Assembly (NCBI GenBank): GCA_020055645.1
Contig: CM034547.1
Location: forward strand, 34,664,909-34,728,908
Origin: Tomocerus qinae
Taxonomy: Eukaryota; Arthropoda; Collembola; Entomobryomorpha; Tomoceridae
Reading direction: 5' to 3'
Length of the DNA: 64,000 nt
Positions 30,501 to 45,500 of the stretch are shown here, in pieces. Made by a program: the position numbers and the translations under genes. The notes below the pieces were generated by a model. That model saw only the letters and a list, made by a program, of their open reading frames with translations. It searched no databases and was not told the DNA's origin. Each line of letters opens with the position of its first letter. The first letter of the stretch is position 1.

Positions 30501-33500
30501 TCCGGTCCGAATTTTCTTGTGCAATCTTTCTGCCGAAATTCTCTGTGTGTTTCTGGTGACACATTTTCGGTCGGGTGCGCCCTTGAGTAAGACATCTGTC
30601 TATCTACTGGTAACTCACCTTTCAGAGTTGAAGATCTATTATAATAGCAGCAGCCACTAGTATTGGGATGCTGTCCTTCTAATAGAGACATTTTGAGCAT
30701 ATTTTAGTAGGCATATGTGCATAGTCCTCTATGTATTTATAACAAGTAGCAATCATCTGTACTAAGCTTATTAAAAATTCAATGTTTGTACTTTACCGTG
30801 TTGGACTTTGCATAAAGAAGCATTTATAAACGAGAATAACGTGTGAGGAGTTTCTTGAGTGTGGGCATCTAAGTAGAATTAGAAGAGTTGGAGGAGGAAC
30901 GTAGCAAATTGAGAGGATAGAGATGTAAATGAAATGTGACTTCATGCGGATTTGATGACTGAGGAGTGATGGTCATAGCCAAAGATACTTTATTGCAGTG
31001 GTAGTTGGAGTCAAGTCAAGTCCTTCTATTGTATTCTACTGGTTCATGGAATGTTGTTTGCTCATAAGAAAGGATTAGCGTAACATTGTGGAAATACAGG
31101 AGCAAAATAAAGCACGCTTTTTCAATTTATTACCAAAGGATTCTCGTTTGGGCCACGTGGATGGGCAGCTAAGCTAAAGGTCGACTTCCCATCCACTCCT
31201 GTCCTCAACTGACGAAGAGCTACTAATGCATCAGACTCATCTATATAGCTTCATGCAACACTGGCTTAATCATTTACTTAAAACTGGACACGACATCAAG
31301 AGCTCTGTACTTATTCTGACTTCTCCTTTAGATACATTCCCAGCACAATACCATTCAGTCTCTATCCTTCGGCCACTATCAGTAAACCAAAGCCAAAATC
31401 AACTATTTTATTCAATTGAATTGACTTGACTACGGCTACAAACCCAGTGTAGAAATCAATCTTGAACAACTACTAAACAGTAGAGGAGTACTACTAACAA
31501 CGATGGTGTGGTGAATTGAATATTATACATACAAGTCGGGCGATGAAAAAATGAAAGAACCAACTGAAAGAAATAAATGGGGCTGTTTAGCTTCAAAGGG
31601 ATCATCACGATTTCAGAAGCCGAGACTAGTCAAGTAAGACTTGACTTGCCTTCACTTGGCATCACTTTTTGTTTTCTCAAGTTGATCAGATCCATCTGCT
31701 CATACTGTTCTCCTACTACGATTTACTATATTGCATTTCCACATTTTGGTTTGAAGATTCATCCATACCCTCTACCTATAGTATTAATTTTATATTTGTA
31801 AATCATGTACACAGAGTACATAATAAAATGCGTCTAGCTTATGCACAGGTTTTCTCTTACATTAAAAAAACTCGACAAGGAACACGCACTAGCCCTGATC
31901 AAAAAGAAAGCAAAATTCAGCTCAATCTATCTTAATCGGTTAGAGGAAAGGATAATTGATTAGGAACTGGATAATAAAACATCATTCACGAATGTAGCTG
32001 CCGCTTCTGCATTAAACTGAGACGATCTGTATGGTTGGATTTCTTTGAAACTCTTAGCTGAATCACCTTTTTTATTTTATTCTTTCTGTTGTTCTATTCT
32101 CAGCCGCAGCATCACCACATAAAGTATTGTTCATTATGTCAGAATTAAATCTATTCGAAATAAAAAACACTTTTCTGTGTAGCTCCTTCTTTTCCTTCTC
32201 CTTTGGTTTCCACCCCAGCAAATCATCGTTTCTCTGTACGGGTTAATATTCTACGGTTCCATTGTTCAAGTACTAATGTAAAGAATTGTATTTTATTATT
32301 AGAATTGGAATCTTTAAGAGTCTCTCATCTGCACTAATGAAGCATATAGGGAGCCACGCGTGCCCCCGGCTGCTTCCCGCCTTGAAATTTTTTCCATAGA
32401 TCTTAGACTCGTCATACAATGCACATGTATTAGTGTTATGTTTTTTATCCAGCAGTCACAGACAAGCTATATATTTTATATTGGACGAGGCAAGAAACAA
32501 GTACACAGATAGGCACTAATAGCTAGAGAAAGGGGTACCTCAAACTCCAAACCACATCCCATCCCTCTCCACTCTTCTACATTGCATAATAATATGTATT
32601 ATATAACAGAGCATTAGTCCATGCATTTAACTAGTACTAGGAACACTTAAAGTTCTTATGGAGTTGCGTACAGCTTGAGGTTGACTTGACATAAACATCT
32701 ATCACTCCTCATGTAGCTTTCCATTCGAGCCGTAGCCGTAAGGGTCCTTCCTTTCTATCCTTATCCTAGTCTCAACATTAAAAATGCGACGGACGGACAT
32801 ACGGGATCCACACATACCAAAGTCTACTATAATTCATACTACGCATATCCTTATCACTGCGACGTCCCTATCTCATTTCCTCGGAGTATCTGCTAGTACT
32901 ATGCGCGATGATCATCCTCCCTCTAAAAATAGCCTAGGGCAGGAAACTTCCTTTTTGTTTTTAACTCCAAATTATTTATCCATAGTGGTGTGTTAAAGTA
33001 TAAGTGTGTCCATAGAGCCTATTCCGAGTTACCCTTCATCATCATTACTTTCCTATTACACGAGAGAAAACCAAAGCAGCCATCAACAATAAGCATTCCA
33101 TTTGTTTCTATCTGACTGCCTCACTGCTGTTCTGCTCCTGCTCATTTACTTGTACATCTTCCGATTGCTTATAATATTCTTATACCTTTGCTTTGAATGG
33201 CCCGAGGTATTTATTTTTATGTCTGTCTTGTCTCATCTTAGTCAGGTAGTGCGGCGGTGCTGACGGACACTCCACTAATCTTCAATATTCTGCCCAGAGA
33301 TAAAGTCCCGTCGGTCATCATGATGCCAGAGTTGGATCTGACCCGAATTATAATGATAGCTTAGTAACTTTTGCTGCACGTTGGCAGCACTCCGCCAACT
33401 AAACTAAATAACTACTAGTAACTACCAACCGAACTATGCATTTATCTCGTACACGTAGCATTAAAGGATAAACCACGTCATTTAACTATTGGGGTACCTA

Positions 33501-36500
33501 AAATCTGATTGTTACGTACAGATAGTCCACTTGTCGGCTTGCCCAACTGTATAATTAATTCTCCCCGAAATGGTGATATGGTTCACAATTCACAATCAGC
33601 TAAGGTACCTATCGCCTTCTTTTCCTACATTCTACTAGAACAGTAAGTATGAGTAGCGAGCTTGGATTACTCAACATTAAGGGCAGAGGTTTTCAATGCT
33701 AACACAAAAAATAGGAAATTATGTATTGGTATCTGGCTTCAGCACCTTTTCGTTCTACCCCCTCTTCAAATAAATCAGTGTCTACTTAGCCTTTACCTCC
33801 TCTGATGCTATGTGTCTTTGCTTGCCAATACACACATTGTAAGTAATAATAAGTATGCATTATGTTTACCATATTTGATGTTGTAATGGTGTTGTTGGAT
33901 GGAAATGTAGCTTGTGCAAACATACAGAAATAACAAGGCTGTGTATGCAATTACACATAATATTGCGTATACATCCTTTAGCTATAAATATTATTACCAA
34001 GTTTACCTCAAGAAGAGATTATCATTGAACTCGTAGAAATGACACAGAAACACGACTTGAGTAAGGGAAATTTTCAATAATGTGATTTAATGATACGTTT
34101 ACATAGACCAAGTATTGGATTGGTAAAGTAAAAAAGTAAGCAACGGTGCACTTTAAAGATAGTTTAACAAGATAAAACTGCGATTTGCTAACTAGACAGG
34201 ACAACCTTGTATTTTTTGATTCATGATCAGGATATCAAGATTGATGGGACAAGAAGGTCTGGACAGAAGTGCTCTTCTTCTCGTTGTGAGATTGTCCTGT
34301 TTCCCTTCGCACATATAATTTATAGCTGAGTAAATACATTTAGAAATGCAGAATGGATAATCATCGAGATTTATAGGGTAAGCTAACCAATAATCCAATG
34401 GATTTGTTTTAGTCCCAATAAAAAGTGAGTCTACATAAACAGACATCAGTACGTATGTGCATTATATGGATAGTAAATAGGACATAAAATATCTATAATA
34501 GGAATAGGTATACTAATGCGAGCCGGATTCTCGTTTAGATTAGGCATCTTGTGATTATTGCAACTCTCTGGCTCGCTTAGCTGACAGTAAGAATTAAATT
34601 GTGACCTTGCACAGTTCTAAACTCCAAGAATCAAGAATATTTCCATGCGTTTGACTTTTGACTTGAATTGACTACATATAAAAGTTGAAAGTAAAGCAAA
34701 AGTTTGTTTGCATTGTTTAGAAAAGAGTAACAAAGGTATGCAGTGTTGATTGTACATGGCGCGTCTATGTAATTCAAAGGTATAAGAAAGATAATGATTT
34801 GAGTAATGCATAATATTATATAATAGAGTGTAGGCTGCAAAGGTAACAGATGGGATGTGGAAGGCCATGGAAGTCAGAGGAGAGAGAAAAAGAGACGGAC
34901 TGTCGTTTACTTACATTAAATTACATTACTCGCTCAATATACATATGCACATTAGGCATAGATAGACTGCATGTGTATCATGATTTTTATTTCACTGGAG
35001 GCTTTAAAAACCAGTCCAGTTTGATTTGCAGAGGAGAGTCGAGTTGATTCGAGCCGCGAGTTCAACCAGTTGACTTAACTTCCCTTACATATTAGCTTAG
35101 AGTTCAATCCTGTAGAATGTCTCTCGTCTACAGCACAGCTAAGTATTTAAACAAGGATGTCATGCAATCCTTCTACTCACCTAGAACATTAAATGCTATA
35201 AAACTATCGCTAACTCAGATGCACAGCCGCCCATTCTTCTCCACCACTCCAAGTTTCACTGAACCAGGTAAACGAATCAATAAGAACAAGAGCAATCCCT
35301 TCAGCCTCACAAATACTACTTCTTACGTGACTAAGTTGAGTTACCTTTACATTAAGGCATACCATTATATCCTTATATGCCTATTCATCTCTACAAACGC
35401 TATTTACATATTATATAGTTAGCAAAATGACTGAACTGCTCCTATAGAGAGCCCAGACATATGTATTACAATAGATGTAACAAGTCTACACCATCAGACC
35501 TTCTTCTATATTGCTATCAATTATACCAAGAAATATGAATTGTTAAAAGAGGAAAACAAGTGAGACGATCTCTTAGAAATATCCAGTCCAGATCAGTTTA
35601 TACGAAGCTTTTTAGTAGTAACAGAACAGAGCCAGTTTGTTTGAGTGTGGAAGCTGGTCAAGTTGTTTGGAATTTGACTCCCTCAGAGCACAACCATCAT
35701 ACATATGAAATATCTCAACTGATTGTAAATGCACAACGCAACATTTAACACAGACGGATGCAGATACAAGAGTGATCTTTCCGATCCAGTCAAATAACGC
35801 ATGTATATAGATGATATACCTATATAAATATCTTATGAATGTGTATTGTGTGTATGCAGTAAAGTAAATCAGGTAGGAGTAGCAATATAATATGTAATAA
35901 GCAGTTAGCTATTAACTTGGCTAAAAGTTGGGATAGAAAAGGTTGCATGGGAGAATAACAATCAGCAGAAGATGAAGGAGGATAGAGATAATTCGTATTA
36001 TGCATTCAGTTCAGTTTCCTTTATTTTCTCCTCTACCTCTACCCATGTAGGCACTTAGAGTTGTCTTCTCTACAATTAAGAAACTCGCACTCTTTTCCCT
36101 CGCTACCCCGTCTTGTCTTATCTTACACTCTTCGGCCGATTTAATAACGTCTATCGTCTATGCATCTACAATGTTATTTTATTTGTCCGTTCTGTTCTCA
36201 TTCCTCTTCGGTGTGCTCTCCTTGGTGTGGCTATCTGTCCAGGCTGTCTTGCCTGACGTAGGTAGCACCACACTACGACCAAAACTTTGGCAACGTACAA
36301 TTTTCATGTTGCTTTGGCTTGTACACTTTTGTTTTTTATATCATCAGATACGAAATACTACTTGTACATATACAGATTAGTTAGCTGTTGCAGGAATAAT
36401 AATTTAGCAAGGTGGTGTATATAGTAGTTACACAGAAAGTGCGTTAGTATTTAGTACTGGAGAGTCTAAATGCAAAACACCATATATTCTCACTGATAAT

Positions 36501-39500
36501 GATGATAAAACAAGAAATGGAATGAAATCGTAAATTCTAATGTTCTGTGAGGTAATTGAGGAGCAGAGGAAGTTAACCGTAGGATTTAAACATAATAGTT
36601 ATCATATTTCGTTGCTGAAAGTCAAGAGTGCATAAGTAACGACTATAAGGTATGCAGTATGTTAATTATAATAATTACTATTGCTATTGTGTAGCACACT
36701 GCAGAGAATGGTTGAATAGACTAACAAGATGAGCAAGGAAGATGATTAGGTAGGTAAATCAATAATATCAGAAGTACAACTCAATGTAGAGAAAGAAATG
36801 GTTGGAAACATTAGTTAGTTGTTTGAGATGAAGTTGAAATGAAATAAAGAAGAGTAGTGAGGAGACAGATTGAAGGAAAGAAGGCGATAGTCAGACATAA
36901 TTCTTTCAACATTCAACAAAACCCGTCTGCAATTTATTTTATCGAATCGACAAGTGTCAAGTTTCCTCTGGTAGTCAACTAATGCATGAAGAAGGAGCAG
37001 CTTACCGTCTTCTGTACTCTACTGTCTATTATATTATCTGCATAAGTAATGTCAGTGCAAACTTACCAGTTGAGATTCTTGACACTTGTTATCACCTCTT
37101 GGTATTGATGGCATGTTATCTATCGACTATAACTTAGCAAATACCAATATCACCCTTTTCCTCTCTTAACTAACCAACAACTGATGCAAATGGCGTGATA
37201 GACATTGTAAGTTTCTGCATAACTTCACTTGAAAAACTGCAAATGAGATACTTTACTGCGATACTTAGGACATGTATTATGTTCAATACCTACACTTCCC
37301 AATACACAATGCTAAACTGTATTTCGTTCACATTCTCCGCTTACTTTACACACTTGTAGAATGCACTAAGCCTCTCTTACACAATACAACTTCATCATAA
37401 CATACCATTTTGCAGACCTAAGGAACCTGTATGCTGTTATAAACACGCTATTTCATTACCAGTGACAAAATACAAAGGGCACTAATGCGTAAAGTATCTT
37501 GATACCTACCTTAAGCGTGTGTACTTATACTAGTATGCACTTTCTATAGTAATATACTTCTATAACCATTTCAAGTGTTTATATCACATAGTAAAATTTT
37601 TTTAAAGCCAGTGTAAAGTAAGACTACTTAAACTTGACCCTCAATAACATTTATTGTTGCACAAAGTGTGATCGTAAAGATGCCAAAAATCTTAATGTTT
37701 CCTTTTGCAGGAGAGTTTGTACATTGAGACATGATAAGACAAGATTTCGAAATCAGATGTGAGTTGTAGCGGTAGTGTTCCTGCAATGCATAAAGTCGGA
37801 TTAAACTACAGATGATTGGACTGCAGTTCAATCGAATGGAAAGGAGGATTGATGTGTTTCATTTTGCACAATAGTAAACAGTGAAAGAGACACAATGCAG
37901 AGGAACTTGTAGAGTCTAATGTGTGTAAAAATGCAAAGTACAAAGCCACATTCCGTCGACATAAGAAATTCAAATGGCAATTGAAAAACTTGTTACCTTT
38001 TCGCACTCGCTGGCATGCTTGTCAGTCCCAGTGGAGGTAGTTAGTACAATTGAGCGATAAAAGCTTTGTACTCCAATATTCCATCCATAACATCCATAAT
38101 ATTATATAGAAATGCAAGTCAAGTAGGTACTATTCAAAACTTTTGTAATTTGATCACATTATCGGCATCTTTTTAGTACCTACGAGTTCACTTTGCATTG
38201 TATTTCCCTGTGTGAGGAATGCACCATTATAACCTAATCGTTCTTAAGTACTAACGGCTTCAGTTTTATAAAAGAGATTGAATTACTTGGGAGAAGACAA
38301 GGACATGACAAGTTCATATAACCGACAGACCTAATGCGTTTAATTGTCATTTGAAATAAAAGTCTTGAACTTTTACCATTTCGTCGGATTGTGCCATTGA
38401 GTTGAAAAACTTTGTACCGTTGCTCAACTTTGCATGAGAAATTAACAGCACTTTCTGCAGTTTCGTTTGGGTAAATATCCTAATTATCAAATTGACATTG
38501 CATTACACAATCCTATGCATTTAGTTTTTGTAAGGTATGATTTAAAGGAATGCTATTGTTTGTGCACGGAGAATTTGAGGATCTTAAGCATTGAAATGAG
38601 TAATGTAATATTAAAAGCTGGTAAAATAACATTGCTCGTTTATTGTTGAAGGCTGATGGCACATTATCTCCTATCATCTCTTGTAAGTTTTATTGCCTAC
38701 TCTCATCTCTCTCAAGTGCATATTTATTACTGGCTTCTATTATTCTTCCGCTAACTACCACTCATTGAGTTTCGCCGTGAATATGATGACCATGAATTGA
38801 CTAGAGTTTGCTATGCCCTATACAGAAATCCTTTCTTATGCTGTTTTTTCAACATTTTCAATAATTATTTTGCCAGGCCACACTGTACACGACTGGGATT
38901 GTTAGTCTTAATTAGATTTGAATAAAAACATGTTCACTTACATCTTATCAGTGTGTGTAATGTGTCATTTTCAGTTTGCTCAAGAAATTACATCCTCTAG
39001 CTAACAATATGTAAGACTGCGAGGAAGGTACTGGTTATGGGCATACTCAGAGGTATCTCAATTTTTTTCTATCTGTCTACCACTCCATAATACAGATACT
39101 ACTTTTAAACGAGAGTTAAACACAATAATATATAGCGCATTAATAACGTTGTATCTGAAATATCATTAATGCACAGACTACTAAGTGAGTATGTCAGTTT
39201 ATATAGACAAAAGGCTATTATTATGGCTACAGTCAAAGCCAAGTCAACTCTGAAAACAGTTCAGCTCCGGCCGTTAATAATAACGACCAAATTAAAACCA
39301 CTACAGGCTAAATTCGCAAATAAAGTACCTGTACGCAAATGTTATACACTTTCAGACTGCGTTGGTGTGTAGCAGAAATAAACAAGGGAAGGTACATGTA
39401 CCTTTTGCACCTTCTGTGTATGAGAAAATCTAAAACGAGTTCATCCATTTCTCGTTGACTTGACTCTGACTTGCTTTTCTGTTACAGATATTATTCATTT

Positions 39501-42500
39501 ACTATAAAAATCCATTTGTAGTAATTATTCATGTTCTGCAGTTACACAATAGGTACCTAATGCGTTATATTACATCATAATTTATGTACATATATAGAGA
39601 AATATTATGTTTCTTGTATAGTTACACATGTACGCATAGGTAGGAAGTAGAGGAGACAGAAAACACACACATGGCAGATTTATTTTAGATTTAGTGCGAT
39701 GGCAGCTCTTTCCCGTTCTCTTAAGAAGCTTACTGACTTAAGTTCTCAGACTTATTACTCAGCTCACCATCAGTTTGCTCAACTACAATAAAAGTATGGC
39801 AATCCTATTTAATTATTAATAAATGCAGTTTTCCCAGTTAACATTGACGTATGAATCCTCCTATCTGATACTCCTTAGCTTCAATTTGGCTGTTGGTTTT
39901 TCTTTTTTCTCTTTAAATACAAGTTACTAAAATCCTGCATTAGCACAGTTTGTACTTGTATAAGTGCCATGTCAAGTCTGTGATCCATTCCTTCTTATTC
40001 ATTACCATCAACTCAATCCTCCTCTCGCTCACATCATTCAGATTACAATCAAACACTTAAATCTCTATGACTTACTAAGAATTCAGTATGGGAGAAGGCC
40101 AAATGCACCTCTATACTTATAATCAAACTGCTATTTATTTAGGCATTTCCAGTCTACGCGTCTGTATGCAACAATAAGTGCATATTAACACTCTTATTCG
40201 TGGAATGCGAAAAAAACTATCAAACCGGAAATTTTTGCTTACTAAATAGTGTGCATAATAAATACATTCATGAAAATCCACTCTGCCTGCTGCCTTGTCG
40301 TGGTCGAGTACTAGAATAATGACGCGTATTAATTATATCTATAGCTGATTGCTAGGAAAATATTTCGTCGTCTGCAGCGCATACTTTGCATAGCACTTAA
40401 CACATAACGCTATGAAAGTGAATAATGTTAGGTATAGAAGGTCCTATTCATACTATTGACTTTTTAGACTCGTGTTGTGGATAGACCACATTTTGTATCG
40501 TTAATTATTTTTCTTATACAGCATAAGATGCTAATGTAATACCTGTATCTAATTCTAAGATCTGTATGGTATTTAAGGAGTGAAACGTTGAATAGTGCAG
40601 CATAATGAAAAATAAAGTAACTTTGCTTGAACTTGAACTTTTATCGATTTGATATGATAATTATAATGATAACGACTGTGCAATAATAAGTCCCCTGTAG
40701 TTTTCCACCAAAGTCATTCTGGCTAAGCAACCCTCCTTCTCTTATGCATCTTTGGCTTGCTTCAATTGAAAGAAAGGAAGTCTTAAATGCTTTTGAAAGC
40801 AATTTGCACTGCCTGCCTGGCACTAGCACGTTGTAGTTACCTTCGTAGATTATATTTATGTTCAACTAACGATAAGTCTTGTCAGTCGAGATTCCTCACT
40901 TGCAAATCTCAATTTCCTGTCGGCACTTTCTCAATTGTCAGTTCGGTATGGCGTCTTCGTGTATGTTTTGTCTGCCTTGCCTTACATACTTTAGGTTAAA
41001 TGGCCGTCCGTTATGCGTACGACTCTGCCTATCGTATCTGTTGTGGTAGACTAATTGCAAACTAACAGGGTCACTGTTTTCTAACCTTTTGCCATGCCGC
41101 CTCCCATGGAAAGATTCGTCATTCTGCCCAAAGTCAAATATCAACACTGCTCTATGTGCAATATATTGTCTATGTCAATACACAGTGCATTCCTTAGAGA
41201 ATACATTGTGAAAATATTCGTGCAACTAATGACACTTGTGTAAGATTCCTCTATGCATCTAATAGATAAATACACAGATTGTTTTATTCTTTTAAAAAAT
41301 TGACAGTTATAATAAGTTACGTTAAATGGTCTACTTGCAACATGTTTAATTTTAACTATGACTATATTTTCAGTAGGAGACTTAGTATAGATATCTGAAT
41401 TGACGTAAGCTGTTCTGGAATTATTGTATTTTTAGCTGAAGAAGCTTTCGTATTCGAAGGACAATATCTATAAAATAAATCTCAGACAAGACGAGTGATT
41501 GCGCTGCTAAGAGTAATTTCAATATCAGATGCGTAACACCTTGTTAAAGATGATGCATCAGCAATAAAATGATGTTTGCCATATCAAAAAAGTGCTTTAG
41601 AGCTACTGCGAGGTTTATTTGTGTATTCTTAACCCGTCTTGATGTCTGTACAAGTGAAAACGAATCTTTCATAAAAAATTGTTTATGGACTCTTACGAAA
41701 GTGCTTCACGAGGCTTATATTTATTATATTAATGATAACACTTGCATTCCTTGACTTTTGGGATGTCTGTTTTATTATTCATTCATTTGGAATCATAAAA
41801 AGGAAAATTAATCTGTAGATTTTAATAATCCAATGCAACGAAGCAAAGACTGCTCATTTAGTTTAAAGCTGAACTCGGATAATGAGATAAGAGCATTGAG
41901 AATCGGAGTGGTCTAGCTGGGACACTTGGTTTACTGCCCAGACCTGGATATAATATATTACAACACTTTTCCACATTACACTATGTAATATTGGGTAGTG
42001 GATTTGATTGAAATGAAGTGGACTGTTAAACTCATACGGAGAAACAAAGTGTTATGGATGGAAGCTAACGCATTTACATTTTTCTCTTCAGCTTGCGACC
42101 GGAATACTGAATGAGACGAAGTGAATTTAATTCATCTTCTCTCTTATTGTTAGTTCTGTGTATCTTATACCTAACTAACTGATTTACTCTGGATATCTGT
42201 CTTACCACTGTAGTAGTAGCCATATAGATATTCGGAATATTCTTCTTGATATCTTCCACCTTACAGAAGACAGGGATAAAAAATTAACACCGCAGGATAT
42301 ATCGACAGATGGAAGGTTAATTGGAAGCAAGGTTTTTTGTATGCAGTTACTGTTAAAGCACATAATGTATCCGACTCATCCTTTACTTGGGATATAATTC
42401 TATATGGAGTGCTCTATAAGTAATGCATTATTATTAGTCTGTACCGGATTTATTGTATAGGTTGACTTATGTACTACTATCCTCTATGGCCAGGTACACA

Positions 42501-45500
42501 TGCATCCAGGTAGACCTATCCAGTCCGTTTCTTGGGCTTTATACCGATAAGGTTAATTCTTGACTAGAAAAGGAAGAGATATGTGTTCTTTAATTCTATG
42601 TGATGTGTTCAAAGCCCACTTGGCTATTAAGTCACGGTGGTAAGATAGTTTTTGGTTTGATTCTGATAAACTCATCCTGTCTCTCTTTGTTGTGATGTAA
42701 AAAGTAGGAGAACGAAGGCAGGAATTAACTATTAGCCACATTAGTATTAAAAGTACAAATATACTCTTTTGAAGTGCACACGATAGGATGATGAACGCCT
42801 TTCCAATCGAAAATAGGCACTCTGAGGTAGTAATTTTGATAAAACTCGTAACTACGCACACACGCCCAATGATTCCTTAAGTTCGATACCATGGTTGGTT
42901 TCCTCTTTTTACACACTCTTCCTGCTTAACAATGTATTAGAGTATTCATCCTTGTGCTAGATAGCTATCTGCTAAATCTGGCTCCATGCTCTACTACTCT
43001 GGATCAATAACTCAAGTCGTGGCACTAGAAATATTGTTCAGGTAATTAATGCTATCAGATTTTAGATCCTTCCTTTTTTAGGAAAGGTAACGAATGGTGT
43101 GGCCTAATACTACTTACGTGGTAAGATGAAGGATATATTTAGTGTTATTATTATATATGATGAATGCGCACTGTACACAGATGCTGATCTTGTGCGGGTA
43201 GTATCGTGGAGATTAGTGCGATAGTCTCCACCGGCACGAAAAGATCAAATGAGCCTTAAAATAGGATTTACACAGTTTAGAAATGCAAGGAGTAGCCTTT
43301 TGTCAAATTGAAAATGTCTAAAAAAGGTATGAAAGAGAGGAAAGACGTTATCTTGACTTTGTCCCGGTTCTTTCACATTTCACACTCGGCTAAATGCTTT
43401 GGGTTTACCTTAAAAAGAGCCAGTTGGTTTCGTTCTGTCTGTTCTCTATGAGAGATTAGATGCGGAAAGGAAAGCTGAGGGAACCTCACCCGAGGTTAGG
43501 TTCGTTGATTTGCTCGCACACTCAACACACAGCACAGTAGTGGCTAATCATTATTTATTGGGGATTATGTGACCTAAATTTGGATTCTACTCAAAATTAT
43601 TATGTATGATTATCTCTTATCTTTTTATCCGATCCTGTGGCAAGCATTCTTCCGGGAGGCAAATCTATACTTCATCCGTTACCTTATAGTACAATAACAG
43701 TCATCATGACCTTTACTAATATATAGACATAGGCCTGCATTGCATGTTGAGAATAGGGTAGCTAATTCCTTGTCGTGTCCTCTTACACAGATATTTTAGT
43801 GGATAAGAGATTTCCAAAGTGAGCCAGAGTGCTAAGCCAAGCCACATGTTTTTAGCTTCACATTTATTAAAGTCTTTGTTGACCTTTAGGTTATATCTAT
43901 ACTGCATCACGTTATTATGTTACAATGGCATTGCGTTGATGAATCTTAATTTGCCTGATGCCTTCCAGCTGAAAGCCCAAATTTATCGGGCGGGGTTACA
44001 CAAGTCATGCCAGGCAGGAGCTAACTCTAAGTAACTGGGTTAGGTTTAGTTATATTGTATAACAAACCTCTAATCAAATTCGGAAATGAAATCAGAGTGA
44101 AGCTATAAAAAACTTGTACGTTGCATTTACAACTTCAAACAGCCATTTTGAAGTATTTAGCTCCCGGTCATAAACTAACCTAATTTTGGATTCCGAGCAC
44201 CCTGATTTGAGTTTAGATTGACTTGGATATATTTTTATGACTTACACATTCCCAATCAACGTATGTGAGAGGTTAACCTTAAAAATATGCAGAAGAAGCA
44301 GATTCTACCAGATTTTCCGTATCCCATTTACTCTTACATTCTTACCATATGGTTTTGAAAATAGTTGGCAAGTTTTTTTCTTTTTACAATTCACATAAAT
44401 GGAGAAATGCAGACAATCAAATTGTAAAGACTAAGGGCAATAAACAAATCTGTTCTTGCATGTAGGTTCATCGTTTTCACCAAATTATGGCTGATTTATT
44501 CCCAACTGGAGAAATTTTATGGCTTACTTTGTTTCAAGAATATCAATTTGGTTGTTAACATATCTAAAGATATACATACTCCACTGCATTTTATGTGCAT
44601 TTTCCACTGCATTGCGTAGTATATGCATGAAATCAAGTTCATAGTGGTTTAGAAAACATACCGAAACTCAAGCTTTCATGTTTTCTATTTTTTAATCTCA
44701 TTTACGTTGATTGGCGGGATGGAGCACCTGTTCCTTCACATAAGTATGTGCATGTACATGCAAATACTAAGTGTAAAAGGATCAGTGCCCTGGAACCGGA
44801 CTGGAGAACTATATACAATTGTGTGTAACCGTGTAAATATGTGTGTAGTTAGTATGTCTTATCACAATGACAAAGGCAGTAGTGAGCTTTAATATAAAAG
44901 ACATAAAATTCTTGAGCTACATGTAGTTGGGGCAGAAAACCAGTGTGAAGGTGTACACTAATGAATTCCATGCATGTTCAGTGTTCAATTATGCAGATAA
45001 ATATAAATAAATAGCCAGTGTTTCTATGTAGTTGGTAGTTAGAGAGAAATAAAGAAGAAATCGAAGATAAATCTTTTGTCAATGTTTCAGCACGTTTGTT
45101 CTCTCACAAGGAGTTTTTATATAATGTGGGTAAATGTAAGGCAATGCTGACTTCCCTTGGCTTTATGTACTTTATCACCAAATGCATTGAACTGATGATT
45201 TGATGACTGGTTGGTTAGTAAGTTCTGTGGTGCAGTTGTTTGTATATAATATGTGAGTTAGTCGGTTGCTTCTGGACGGACGGGTTCTTTAGGCTTCTTC
45301 CCTACAACGCATTACATCACAATAGTAAAATGCAGCACATCCTTCCTTTCAACTTGGCTTTGGTTTTAGTTTCCTTCGTTCGTTAGCACAAGAGTTATAT
45401 ATTACATTACCTTACACATGCATAGACTTGGGCTACAGAACAAGTGCTAGTTCCATAGTAGCAAAGACAACTTGGCTTTGTAGCCAAACGAACTTGTCAG

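Larger units (their letters stand above)
29422..30575. mobile_element. putative non-autonomous element bounded by 15-bp terminal inverted repeats
   Basis: CCCGACCGAAAATGT at 29422-29436 is the exact reverse complement of ACATTTTCGGTCGGG at 30561-30575. Inside, GC content rises near both ends and many diverged copies of a CAGCAGA / GAAAATGTC-type word occur in both orientations. Several hairpins lie within, the strongest at 29556-29583. No transposase frame is present, so it could be a MITE or foldback-type relic. I could not find a convincing target-site duplication. Confidence 0.5.

Noticed and set aside
30274-30564. 96-codon minus-strand frame inside the inverted-repeat unit
   Set aside because: Composition comes from the internal repeat words; no transposase or zinc-finger motif and no start context.
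36171-36380. 69-codon frame starting like a signal peptide (MLFYLSVLFSFLFG)
   Set aside because: T-rich DNA reads as hydrophobic residues; no second exon or conserved Cys pattern follows, so a small secreted peptide is not supported.
39389-39404. 16-bp palindrome AAGGTACATGTACCTT
   Set aside because: Short enough to arise by chance in this composition, and nothing around it suggests a function.
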